NCBI GenBank assembly: GCA_033030425.1
Contig: JAUFSD010000008.1
Coordinates: 868,001 to 932,000, forward strand
Direction: 5' to 3'
DNA length: 64,000 nucleotides
Source: Verpa conica
Taxonomy: Eukaryota > Ascomycota > Pezizomycetes > Pezizales > Morchellaceae
Position 1 is the stretch's first letter. Every line of letters starts with the position of its first letter. The position numbers were made by a program, and so were the translations under genes. Shown here piece by piece: positions 1 to 11,365 of the stretch. The notes beneath the pieces were generated by a model that did no database searches, was not told the origin of the DNA, and saw only the letters and a list, made by a program, of their open reading frames with translations.

Positions 1-3000
1 CTGGATTAAACGAGAATTAGAATCCAAGACAGCTCGTAGATCTTAACACACGATCTACGGGTGATAAGTTTTTTTGGACGAATTAGATCTCCGTTTTGCG
101 GGGGGGGGGGTGGTATATGGTTAGGGCAGGCGGGGTTTAACAGGGTGTGATAATTGGTTTTTGGTTGAATGAATGGCCAATACTTGGATACAATCCAAGA
201 TTTGGTTCGTGATTTGGTTGACAGAACTGGTGAGCTGTGAGCAGTTGTGGGCAAGCTAAGGGTTTTGAGAGGAGGTGCGGGAGAAAGGCCCTTATGAGCC
301 AGGGGGGAGGAATGTCCAGGGGAGCCACGCGAGATATGTAAAGATTATTGGTGGTGGGCGAAGAGGTTGTTGTGATGGACACCGGGCAAGGGCAACAGTA
401 GGAAGGGCCTTCCTTACTGTGGGGGCCCTTGCTTTTTTTTCTTCTCTTTATTACTGCACAAGTCACGATCAATCGTTCGCCTTCTATTGCTGCTGCTGCT
501 GTTGTTATTGCTATTGGTACCGCTATTGCTGCTTGGTATAATGGCCCCCAGCAGCTGTGGATGTATGTACTGTATGTACTGTATGTATTGTACTGCACTG
601 CAGCCCTCTTGTCGTTCCCTCAACGCTCGTCCTCTTCTATGCTCCCTCCATACTTAGTATTCGCTTGCATGTATGTACCATAAATCTCACGTAAGTTATG
701 GGCCTGCAGCGGGGTTGTCACCAATCTAGCGCAACGTCTTGGTTCTATCTCGCGCTCTCGCGTGCTCCCTCTCTCTGTCCTGTCGAAACTGATCGACTCA
801 TCATCTCGCCGGCAGGGCTGGCAGCAGGGTTTCCCTGGGGCCTGCAGAAGCAGTGCTAATCCCTTATGCATCCTAGATCACGAGAGCAACCACCCAATCA
901 AGTCCGCGTTTTGAGCACACCATTCGCTGTTTTCCCCGAAGTCATCCTAGCGAGTTGAAACGGGGGAGAAAGGTAAGGATCTCGGGTCACCTCCGAGATA
1001 TTCTCAGGTTTTTTTCCCTTATTTCTCCCTACTCACGAGGACTGGCGATTTCTAAATTCCCAGTTGGACTGTGATGCCTCCTAGTGGAACGGCCCAATCC
1101 GAAATCGTGGTAGTGACATGTAGGTGTAAGTACATATATTAACTACATATGGGTACCTAAAAAATAAAAAATAAAAAAAAGACTTGGTAACCCGGTTTCA
1201 ATATGAGTTGTCGCAATATAGGTGTTAGTGGTGGTTTCTCCCATCCGACATCCAATATTAAGAATGGCTATTGATAATTAATACCTTGCCTGATGCCGGA
1301 ATCGATCTAGATAAAACAGCTTACATGAGTGACGCCCTCCACAGGCTCTGCATGAGTTACCGGAAAAGCCACTCTCGGGGGATTTCCACAAACGAGGACT
1401 GTATAGCCGGGTTACCCCGAGGTCCAACCCAGGCTTGGATCCGAATGGCTCAGCTGTAGAAAAAGCGACAGCAGAAAAAAGAAAAGAAGTAAAGGTTGTT
1501 CTCCAAGCGAATGCTTGGCTCCATGATTAACACAGTGCACCGATTCACGGGAGTGGCGGTTTGAGAAGTGCGCCGATATATGATATATAATACGCGGCTT
1601 TTTCAGCCACTAGATGCTATTGCCGTATCCGGCATCCCAGCAAGTGATCGGGCGGCGAACGTTAGCTCGGTTTCCGAGTATCCACCGAGTCCGGGACGTT
1701 TATTAGAGCTCATTGATATTCCCGATGAATTCTACCAATTTCCCCTTTTTCGCAATAAAGACTAGACATCTAGGTGGACCAAGTCTCTCGCTAAAATAGA
1801 ATCACCCTAATATTAAATCTAATAGGCTTTACTGGGCAGAAGCTGATCTCGTGACTACGAAGAGTAGACAGAGCCAGACGGCAAACCTGATTCGCCGCCG
1901 GCATTGAATAATCCGGGGCCGATTGACGGGAGGTAAAAGCTTACTCGCTTCTCGGTGTTTCTGAATAGCCAATCTCCGGTACAGGTTCAACCCTGTAGGT
2001 TTGGGAAAGTTATGTAACTCTCAAGACATCAAGCCGGACTAGTTTGTTTACAAAATACCGTCTTTATGATGATATGATGACAGATATTTTGGGGAGGTGT
2101 ATATCAGACATGGAATGCCATTGCCGTTAGACACTCCTCCGGCCAAGGGACTCCTCGATAGAAGGCTTTGGTGATCAAACATGAAAGGATAGTGGACCAT
2201 CTCAATTGCCTCCGATTTGAATCTTGGGGCGGACAGCTATGCGCATATCAATCACGCAAAAAAAAAAAAGGACATCGATTGAAAGCGGGCGGATGCTTTT
2301 CCCAGGGGTGCCCAGCTCTAATTCTAATATCGACTGCAGAGGTGTCATATTCATGTCATATATGCATCGAATTACTTTCACCTGAAACCCTTTGGCCCCG
2401 CTCATAGCGTCGTAAGGGCTTTCCCACCAGCCGTTTTTGCTATTTACCACTCCCCTGGATGATTGTTTAAGCCCCTCTCCATCCCATTTAGTGGCAAAGT
2501 CACTGCTCCTCATGTAGAGGAGGTGCTATGGCACAGTCACTAAGCCACCGTATAATCTAACAAGAGCGGGAGTTCTGCAGGGGACATCGGCCCCCGTAGC
2601 TTCCGTAGCTCCGAATTCTAGCTCATGATGGAAACCACCGGGAGATACCTGCATCGGAGATTTAACGCTACATGCATCTTTTAATAATGTTGCTTCAAAA
2701 TAATCACGGGGAAGGAGAGACTACGGCAAATAGTTTATGCGTGAGCATTTTTCTTCTATTACGAAAGGGAAGGGGTTCAGCTCAACCGTAGCTGATAGAT
2801 TGTGAGGCTAAGTTGTCTCAAAACACCACCACCCAGCTCGATTGCCCCTCAATTGCTGCAATTCTTAGTAGCATGGATTTTGAGTCTGTGTTATCATGAT
2901 CTACCCTTAGTAGTGAAGTGTTGAGATTACACAAAGCTTCATAACAAATCAAGCTCAAAAAAACCCCTACCTAGTGTATAGGAGGAGGCAGGAGGGGTGG

Positions 3001-4971
3001 GACTTTGTTCGAGAATCTATGACTTTTCGGTTGACGACATATTCACAATCTGTGACCATACGAAACCCGTATGGAAGGAAAGAAAAAAAAATTCCGACGA
3101 ATTACGGTTGCCATGCAAAAAAAAAAAGGAAGGAAAGAAAGAAAGAGGCCCACACCCCACAAGTCAAACACCAAAAAAATTTATTTTTATTTCCTAGTCC
3201 CTAACCCATAGATGCAACCGAACTAGACAGTTTGGGCAGGTATGATTTGCAACATTCCAGCTAGGGCCTCCGCGATCTTCACTGTCTGCATGCAAGGAAC
3301 GGACTGAAAAATTTAGGTTGTAACATACGATGCGACATGTCAGGGAGCTTAGGCCGCGGTTGATCATTCAACAACTTGCACTAGCATTGGAATTCGGAGG
3401 GAGGTGGAGGGGGGGCTTCGGCTGGTGAGAAAGAAAGTGCACTGAGGGTTTCAATCGCACCTGACGTTAGAAAACACTCATGAAGGGCCCGATTTTTTTG
3501 AGGTAATGTGCTGATCTTGATACGCCCTAAAACGTTCCAGTTCAGATTGAAATTTTGATTCCTCATAGGTTTGTTTGTAAGTTATCGCGTTCTTATAGAT
3601 ATTCAAAATTAGTCTCACCTTGGATTGTGTCTCTGAGAAACGCAAAATTTTAGGGGAGGAACAGGTAGTCTTGCGGGACCATACCAAAAGTAGAAATCTT
3701 GGTCGATCTTGAACAACTTGATTGGCTAATCCTTATCATTTTTGATCGAGCTCCAGCAGTTTATACGAGATAACCTGGGTAGTATCATGAACTATCACCC
3801 GGGGTAGGTTCCATAACTTCTCACCATTATGGGGGGATATTCTAGACACTAAAACTACGGGATTCACGGAAATAGTTAGAAGGGGTTAGAATAATGCCAA
3901 GCGGTTGAGTTAACATAGTATGCTTCTGAAAACACCTTCGCCAGTGTAGTGCAGCAAGTGGCAAAAACCTACCGTTGCTCTTAGCCAGTAAGATATTCTA
4001 GTTTAGACGTGGTATCCCTCACTTCCTTGCTGCGCCTACCCGGCATCTGATAGCGCCCCCCCGCCCTCGGTCGTGAAGGCTTAAACCGTGTCCATCTTCC
4101 GATGGAAGCAAAAGCCTCGAAATGCACTTGGAATTCAAGATCCTCATTCGAGGAGAGCGCTAGCTAATACCAACATGTGGGGGTGTGGGGAAGTAGAAGG
4201 GGGTTCCACTCAAGGTATATGAGACGGTCTAAGGTGAATTACGCTCCACGGAAGCTAGTCTTGGGAGAATAATGGTTTAGATGTATTGAATGAAAGTGTG
4301 TATGACACAGAATGCACCGTTTCGATTCGGTTCCCTACAGTTGAAGACTAGGCTGAGCTCGATTGTGATCTCATGAACATGAGGTGGCTCAGCATAGCTG
4401 TAGTCACCCGCTCATTCTTAGTTCGCCTACGCCCAGTACCATAGAAGGCGGTGGGTTCCTATAATTTAAACTATAGGTGGAGTTGTGGTACTGACGCACG
4501 AGTCAATCGACAGGCAGGCCGGGATTTATTAGAGTGTGGCAGCCGGCTCTTGAGAATGACCTAACTAGTGGTGGGGTGGATGGGATCTTCCATCCTACAG
4601 TAGTCATGCAGTAATAAACTACGCGCTATATATACTAAGGCGACCTTTTACAAATGGCGTGGGAAGATAGCCGATACATATCGAGGGTAACAGGAGTACA
4701 TGTAGATTTGCATATCTTGAACTTAATCTCCTATCCACAATCTAGAGTCTCTCAGGGGGCTAGGTTCTGCGCCTATCCTTATATTCGGGACTATGAAATC
4801 ATAAATCGTCCCTATTCGTTTCTAAAGGTCATTATGAAGCCTTTTCTCATTTGACTTCACCGCGGTACCGAAGAACTACATGTAGACTAGTATGAGGGAA
4901 ACATGATTTAAAAGAAAATACAAAGGTCAGCCAGCAAGCTATACGTCTCTCGGGCTTGGAGGTTCTATTAG
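1..4971. other. Gene-free left flank
   Basis: I found no protein with recognisable domains and no convincing exon chain here. All open frames are short and lack fungal-gene context. Visible structure is simple sequence only: a G-run near 101-110, a CTG/TTG-rich stretch near 485-540, a short tandem of GTATGTACT-type units near 562-593, and A-rich tracts near 1150-1172 and 3085-3180. The last few hundred bases before 4972 probably hold the promoter of the lipase-like gene, but no specific site could be assigned. Confidence 0.5.
562..593. repeat. Short tandem repeat, GTATGTACT-type unit
   Basis: Three consecutive copies of a 9-10 nt unit (GTATGTACT and variants) are visible. It lies just after a CTG/TTG-rich microsatellite. 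No function is implied. Confidence 0.6.
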
Positions 4972-7733
4972 ATGTTCTTCGCAATGTTAAATTTATATTC
5001 AACACTCTCATGCTTGCCTCTTTTGGTCCTAGCAGCCCCAGCTACTCATCAGATCCCGCTCAATGCCCTACGAGACCGTGGAATTCCTCAATCCCTCTTT
5101 AACGGGTTCAATGATCTTTCGAAACTCGCTGATATAACCAACTGTCTTCAAACAGTAGAAGGAATCACTTATCCCTTCGAGTGTAATTCATTCTGCAGGG
5201 AGTTCCCGAAACTCAAGTTAATAAAGGAGTGGAACACCAACTATGGCCTTGACCTCGCCGAGGAAGGTTCGAGCGGGTACATCGCAGTTGATCACGATGG
5301 GGGAAAGATCTTCATTGTAGTTGCGGGTAGTCGCAGTAGTAGCGATACATCTATGGCAACCGTAGATTATAGACCTCTTTCTTCGGGTAGCATGTTGAAT
5401 GTCTGTCCGGAATGTAAGGTCCACGCTGGGTTCTATAAGCAATGGGTCAAGATGGAGGAAATGATTGGGGAAGCCGTAAAGGACTTGGTGGAACAGTATA
5501 TTGAAGGTATGAGATGAACGTCTGTCCTGGTAATGAATAGACGGGGAATGATACTCAAGTACCCGTATACAGCCGGGAAGGAAAACCCCTATCAATTGAT
5601 ACTTGTTGGAAGCAAGTTTGGAGGAGCTGTGGCAGCATTGGCCGCCGCTGATTTTGAGGCGAAGGGATGGAACCCACAGGTTACGACTTTTGGCCAGCCG
5701 AAGGTTGGAAATGAGGCATTTACAAATTACCTCACTGGGGTGAGTTATCTTATGATCATTGGAAATAATGTTTTTTTGCTTTTGAAATGATTTCTTTTAA
5801 GATACATCTAACGGTGAATTACAGAAATTTACTCCATCGACTTATCGTCGAGTAGCCCACGTCTCTGACCCGGTCCCCCAATTTCCAAGTGACGTCGAAT
5901 TTTCTCACTACGAGGTACTGAAGATGCTGCCACCTATGAATTCCAATTACTTCTACCTCAAGATTTTGTTTTTATCATAACCTCTCTAGATTATTATCAT
6001 CATACTAACACTTTCTAAACCAGCCCGTCTACTTTATCTCTAAGCCCTTCGTCCCCTTCACTCCCTCCGATGTTCTCATCTGCAATAGCTCCGACCCTGG
6101 TTGCTCTTCTCCCCTTAATCTCGACTGGATCTCTACCGACTACTTTCATCACACGGATAACTGCCTCCGCGAGACCACATCTACCCTCTCTCTCTTGACT
6201 TTTGGGTTCGATATCTTTGAATCATTTACCAAGGCCAAGAGGGCTAACTCCGGTCACCAATTTTATACCACCTTTGAAGATATCGACAAAGTACCCGAAC
6301 CGGAGGAAGGTAAGAGTAAACAGAAGCGGGATATTACAGCCAGCAAACCTAATACAGATGTTAACACCATTGTCTCGGAGAGTAAACTCGAAGAAATCTT
6401 CCTCATGGTTGAGCCCAAACCCGAGCCAGAGGCTGTGGAAGAAAAGGTTTATGTCCCTGAATACGAAGATGAGGAAATCTATTCCGTCTTGACTGGTTTC
6501 ACGAAGGCACAGGGGATGTGGCTTAAGGATTCTCCCGAAAAGCGCGCCATTGATTCAGACCAAGACACTGATATAGGCTCAGTTGTATCTAGCGGCTCCC
6601 TCCGTAATGCTTTTGCCATGCTCGAAGAGGCAGATAGCTTGACACCTATTGAGTATGAAGACGAGGAAATCTACCACACAATGGCTGGGTTTGATAAGGC
6701 ACAGAGAATGTGGATCAAGAAACCACAAGGAGTAGCGAGTAAGAAGAAGATTCCGGACGAGTTTTTCGAGGAGGATATGCTCCCGGATGGAGATTTAGTG
6801 AAAGAGAAGGGTGATACCGCTATCAATCCTACCACAGATTTCATAGGGTCCAAGCTTAGGAAGGGGCCCAATGAAAACGTAGCTATAGAGCGTGGGGTAG
6901 CAGCCTCTAACTTGGAAAAGCGTAGCACCAATATCCAAGATCCTGTGAATGAAGCCAAGCTTGAACCTGGCTCGCTATCCAAAAAGCAGTCGTACCTGGT
7001 CAAAGCAGGGACCTTCCTTTCCAAGATCGGGGCAATGAATGAACAGGAAATATATAAATACATGTTCGGAGATAAGCTACTCGACGATAAAAAACCAATC
7101 GAAAGCATAGTGTCTGGAGAAATTGGGAAGGTGCTTGAGAAGCGTGGGCTCGACCGCGCACTCAAGTTCTTCCACGCCCCAAAGGACGTTCTTGATGCTC
7201 AGCTCGCCGCAAACCAGGAAGCTGCACTCTACAACGCTCAACAGAAAGCCGCTGCGAAGCCGGATGTTGAAGAATCTGAGAGTAGCAACCCGGATGAAGA
7301 CCATTTTAAGAAAGCTGGTTCAGTTCTCCTCCTCAATGGCCGTCCACTCGAGGTTGATGGGCATCCAGTTCTATATGAACCGCCTTCACAAAAAGTGCAA
7401 CCGCAGAGGCGATCTCAGATCCCGCATGAGAAGAGCAGTCACGGGCCTGGTCTTGAAGTCAAGAAGGGAGGGGTCAGACGTGGTGGCTCGGAGGATAAAG
7501 TGACAGAGCTGCAGAGCTTGACACCACCGCTTACGGGCACCCGATCGAACACTGTGGTAGGCGTGATAGATAATGCATTTCCTTTTTCTTCTGAGAGGGA
7601 GGTAGTGAATGTGCACAAAGGGAGGAATATCGTGCTTATGAATGGGCGGCAAATGCCGTCGAACTTTGCCCAGAATTCAGTCAGGGGGAACGGGGATTTA
7701 GTAAGTGATACTATAGGCTTATATTCACACTAA
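4972..7733 (+). CDS. Secreted class-3 lipase-like pseudoenzyme with long Lys-Arg-punctuated C-terminal tail
   Basis: Exons join(4972..5506, 5573..5739, 5825..5914, 6024..7733) give 833 residues; all introns are GT-CAG. Residues 1-22 form a signal peptide ending LVLAAPA. Residues 45-315 follow the fungal lipase_3 fold (Thermomyces/Rhizomucor type): a Cys pair in VCPECKVHAGF, an oxyanion-like GSRS, and HVSDPVPQFP with the catalytic Asp249. The nucleophile elbow, normally GHSLGG, reads GSKFGG, so Lys193 sits where Ser is expected. The HxxYF catalytic His position reads STDYF (Ser301). Lipase activity is therefore unlikely. Residues 320-833 are an acidic, lysine-rich tail with KR pairs at 336, 365, 437, 563 and 637 and two YEDEEIY repeats (411 and 475). 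KR pairs are Kex2-type processing sites in secreted fungal precursors. A tail boundary error is unlikely because exon 4 is one continuous frame. The catalytic-residue assignment is a hand alignment. Confidence 0.82.
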
Positions 7734-8569
7734 CAGCTAATATAACTTAGTCACGTCTTCAACTCGAAAATGTTCATTAGGAAGGTTGTTAAATAAGCTA
7801 TGGGGAATAGAAATTTGTTCGCTGAAAGAAAGATTTTGGGGTGGGGAGAGATCCCTCTGGTATTAGTTTTAGTACTAAGAACAATATTTTATTATTAGGG
7901 TTTCTGGTTAGAGTCGCGGTAGATACAAAAATCCCAAAAATTTGAATTATGTGTAAAACTGAAACTCCAATAAATGTGGCGCCCCAATCATAATAAATCA
8001 CTCGAGTGATTATAGGCTAATTGAGGGGGTATTGTAGTTATAGTGAGAATTGGGCTAATATTCTCTTTTTAGAACCTTGAATAGCGAATGTTTTGATTTA
8101 GGAGATGGGAGAATATGGGAGTGACTACTCGAGGCGGAGATGCTAGTGGAATGTAGTTTATAAGTACTCCTATCTATGATTTTCTTCCTAGGCTATTAGG
8201 AGAATTATATATTTATTATAGATTATAGATTCTTAGATACATATACTCTAGCTCTCGGCTGAGAGCTTACGGCAGGCCCTAAAGAGTGTGAATAGTGAGA
8301 GCCCCTCGATATAGGATATAAATCAGTCTTACTAGGTAAGTTTAGCCCTATTCGTAGTCCTAAGCATACACCACAGTCTTCGTGCCTATTTAAATATGAT
8401 AAAATACGGTCGCCTTTCTTCTGCTTCATCTAAAGATTGTTTTATCCCAAGACATCCGTTTAAAACTTAACCACCAGCTGCTTCTCTTTTACTTTCCTCA
8501 CCACAATAAGCACCATTTGCTTTCATCAACAGCATTCTTTACCCATCCACCCATCACCCTATAGTCACA
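7734..8569. other. Intergenic spacer with promoter-like end
   Basis: AT-rich spacer without a gene. The last 150 bases become pyrimidine-rich with CACC/ACAA stretches, as in fungal 5' leaders, and run straight into the ATG at 8570. Confidence 0.4.
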
Positions 8570-8737
8570 ATGGATGTGAGCTATATTAAAGAATACATTA
8601 GGACTTTTTGGTATAGGTTACCCCACCCCCACACTTATACCTATGACGCCGTAAATATATGGGTTATCCTTCAAGTGCGTCAACACGATACGGTGGAATA
8701 TACGAGGGGCCACGAAGGCTCGTACTTCTACAAATGA
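8570..8737 (+). CDS. Doubtful 55-residue ORF behind a promoter-like leader
   Basis: An ATG in good fungal context (cacaATGG) opens a 55-codon frame ending at TGA 8735-8737. It begins MDVSYIKEYI and contains an aromatic-rich HTYTYDAVNIW segment; I recognise no domain. The 100 bases upstream look like a genuine fungal leader (CT-rich, then CACAATAAGC and CATCACCC). The ATG GAT is followed immediately by GTGAGC, a plausible 5' splice site, so this could instead be the first exon of a decayed or unrecognised gene. It may be a small gene, a gene relic or chance. Confidence 0.2.
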   Translation: MDVSYIKEYIRTFWYRLPHPHTYTYDAVNIWVILQVRQHDTVEYTRGHEGSYFYK

Positions 8738-10010
8738 CACTCCACTTTCAAACTCCGCTTACAAACGCTAGATTACTAACGTTTTCGAGTAAAATGTGAA
8801 GTAAATCTGCTTAGATCGGTTTTCCTTAAGTATCATCAATCGGTCCTAATAAAAAAGAATACCTACCGCCTATAACTAGGGGTACCCAGCACATTTACTA
8901 GGGAGATAGGCTGCCGAAGTTGGATCTCCCGTAATGAAGTTTAACTTATTATGGCTGAGCTCTACAAATGATGCCTGTTTTATCAATGGTTCTGTTTCGT
9001 CTAGAGGCTAGTAATAGGAGCCACAATGAGCTCTAGAACTTAAGTCATATTACTTAAGAAGGCAGCACGGCACAAACCTACCCGATCTCATTAATTTCTA
9101 TTGGAAAACGTTACACCATATTCGAGAGCCTACGGGCAGGAATTAAACGGTTTTACAAAACGCATGTGTGGCTTGGAGATAGCCATAGGTGTGAAGATAA
9201 AGAGAATACCAATATTGGTGATGGAAAATTTGCTACTTATTTAGGAACATCAATACCATATAGCAGATGAAAGTTAATTGCTTTGCTTCTTATGAGTCCA
9301 ACACTAGAAGCTAACACGGGTACACTTTGGTTAACCTGAATAATTTTTCTGTCAATGGAGGTAGCAATATCCCTTCAGGAGGCTAACACCTATATAAAAG
9401 ATTGGTAATGGGAGTTCAGTCACACTACTAGTGTTTATCCGGTTCGCTACTTCACACAGCTTAAGGTCGCCGCTTAATACCAGAAAAGAGTCAACATATA
9501 ACGATAAGTCAGCGCTCATGGCTAAAAAAATGTTGACATATGGGTCATAACTACAACGACAATAGTATACTATTAAGGATGCCCCACCTCAAATAAAAAC
9601 CCTTCCTTTTGCTGATCATTTCACGTGGTTTATTCGCAGTTTACTACGTTGAGGTAGCTCATTTCGAGACCCGTCAGGTACCTCTTATAGAAGAGGTTTA
9701 AAAGTATTAGGGGCCAAGTACCGACAAGGTATCGAAGAAAAACATCACCTAAAGAGAATTTTCTTTTACTGGTCCTGAATCCCCTTGGATGTGTTGTTAT
9801 ACTCATTCACATATGCTCGAATCTCCGGAACAGTGCAATTCGCCGTGGCAGGATCAGCTCAAGTGCTGGCTCATAGCATTTAAAAGGCCTAAACAGACTT
9901 CTAGAGTGGGTAATAAAGGAATCCACACATCTCCAGTGCCCCAGCAGGCCAGTAACCTCTCTCGGGCAAAAAGACAACCACAGGAGATGCTTCCTATGGC
10001 CACGATAGAT
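8738..10010. other. Intergenic spacer
   Basis: No gene recognised. The open frame at 9789-10052 runs into the antisense side of the tRNA-Pro gene and has no protein-family features. Confidence 0.5.
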
Positions 10011-10100
10011 GGCTCGACCCCGGGTTTGAACCGGGGACCTCTCGCATATTAACTTAGAGTGTGACCCTAAGCGAGAATCATACCACTAGACCAGCCGAGC
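10011..10100 (-). tRNA. tRNA-Pro(AGG), intron-containing
   Basis: On the minus strand the 90-nt gene starts GCTCGGCTGG and ends GTCGAGCC. Acceptor, D, anticodon and T arms (TTCAAAC loop) all form. The anticodon loop reads TTAGGG, giving anticodon AGG (Pro). An intron of about 18 nt follows the base 3' of the anticodon, before the GCGAG strand of the anticodon stem. The body and intron are identical to the copy at 14442-14531. Confidence 0.93.
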
Positions 10101-11013
10101 TTGTTTTGGGGTATTACAGTACCGCTTTTCACAGATTGTTGTTTGTAGGTTTGAGCTGAGCTTATGTCAGAGTTGCTTATATTTACGAGTTTGCTTAGTA
10201 AACAAAATTACTATGGGTTCTTAGAGACGTGGATTGAGTCATAAAGCATCCATGTAAGTGGTGGCGATGTAGTACGCGGTCCACTAATATGAGTCTTCTT
10301 GGTCCACACCTCTAGGGGTGGCGGTTGGGGTACCATAGGCCTATCAGCGGTTCTGTGTGGGTATAGATTTTCTTTACTTAGCGAACCCCCTACTCATGGG
10401 AATTTAGTATTTTGGCTCTATGGGTTGCTGTTTCCTTGTATCAAAAACCCGTTCATATGGGAAGCTCACTAAGCAGGGAAAGTCGTATGATTTCCTTGAC
10501 TCTATCACTCTAAAAACCCTATAGCAGAGTCCACTATTAATCTCTTCTCATGGAAATACTGATCTGTAGTATCTTGACTAATTCTAGTTAAAGACCTAAA
10601 TAGTGTATATAGCCACTGTCCATAAAGTAATTCTTATTAGAGATTCTCATATCCTTTATATAGAATTCTTAAATACCTAAATACTCCTCTAAGCTTATTC
10701 TAACTTTCAGCTCCATTAATAGGATTCTGAGTGCCTTCTTTATATCCATGTTATACCTATACCAGCGTCCAGTACCACCAGCTCAAACTATGCGTACGGC
10801 GAGTGACGCTTGATGACTCCGAGACCTACTAGGTACCAAACTATCACATAAACTAGTGTCTACAGTGGAATAAAGAAACTATCGTTATACTGGTTCTACT
10901 CCCTCACAAGTCCTTGATTCCTTCACAAATAAGCTCTCTCAACGGCCCCTCGTGGTTACTATTTTCAACACCCTCTTGAAAAAAAAAACTGGTATACCTG
11001 CCCTATGGTGTAA
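10101..11013. other. Spacer between tRNA-Pro copies
   Basis: AT-rich sequence with no gene or clear repeat. A run of A residues (about 10978-10988) lies just before the truncated tRNA copy. Confidence 0.4.
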
Positions 11014-11090
11014 GCTCGGCTGGTCTAGTGGTATGATTCTCGCTTAGGGTCGCACTCTAAGTTAATATGTGAGAGGTCCCCGGTCGAGCC
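11014..11090 (+). pseudogene. Truncated tRNA-Pro(AGG) copy lacking its T arm
   Basis: The first 68 nt match the intact tRNA-Pro genes apart from two substitutions, one in the intron (TCGCAC for TCACAC) and one in the anticodon stem (TGTGAG for TGCGAG). The T loop and 3' half of the T stem are missing: GGTCCCCGG runs directly into TCGAGCC, a 13-nt deletion compared with the intact copies. Short GGT repeats at the break suggest slippage. Without a T arm (B box) the gene should not be transcribed normally or fold. Confidence 0.85.
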
Positions 11091-11365
11091 TGTCAGAAGT
11101 TGGGTATAGAGTGTTACTACCCTGTCTCTATTCCTTTTGCTTCTTTTGAAGGAAGTAGGTAGACAAGCTAGGAATGTAACACTCAAACCATAATCTATTT
11201 GGCTAAACCACGGCTCCTAATTGATATAGCTAAAGATACGCTAAAACTAAAACTAAAAAATAACCAACAGTCATATCCTACTATTATCCATTCCTCATGT
11301 CCACCATCCTCTAAGTTGCCTTCTACTGGGTAAGAGACTAGACCTATGCTAATATTTGCTGAAGA

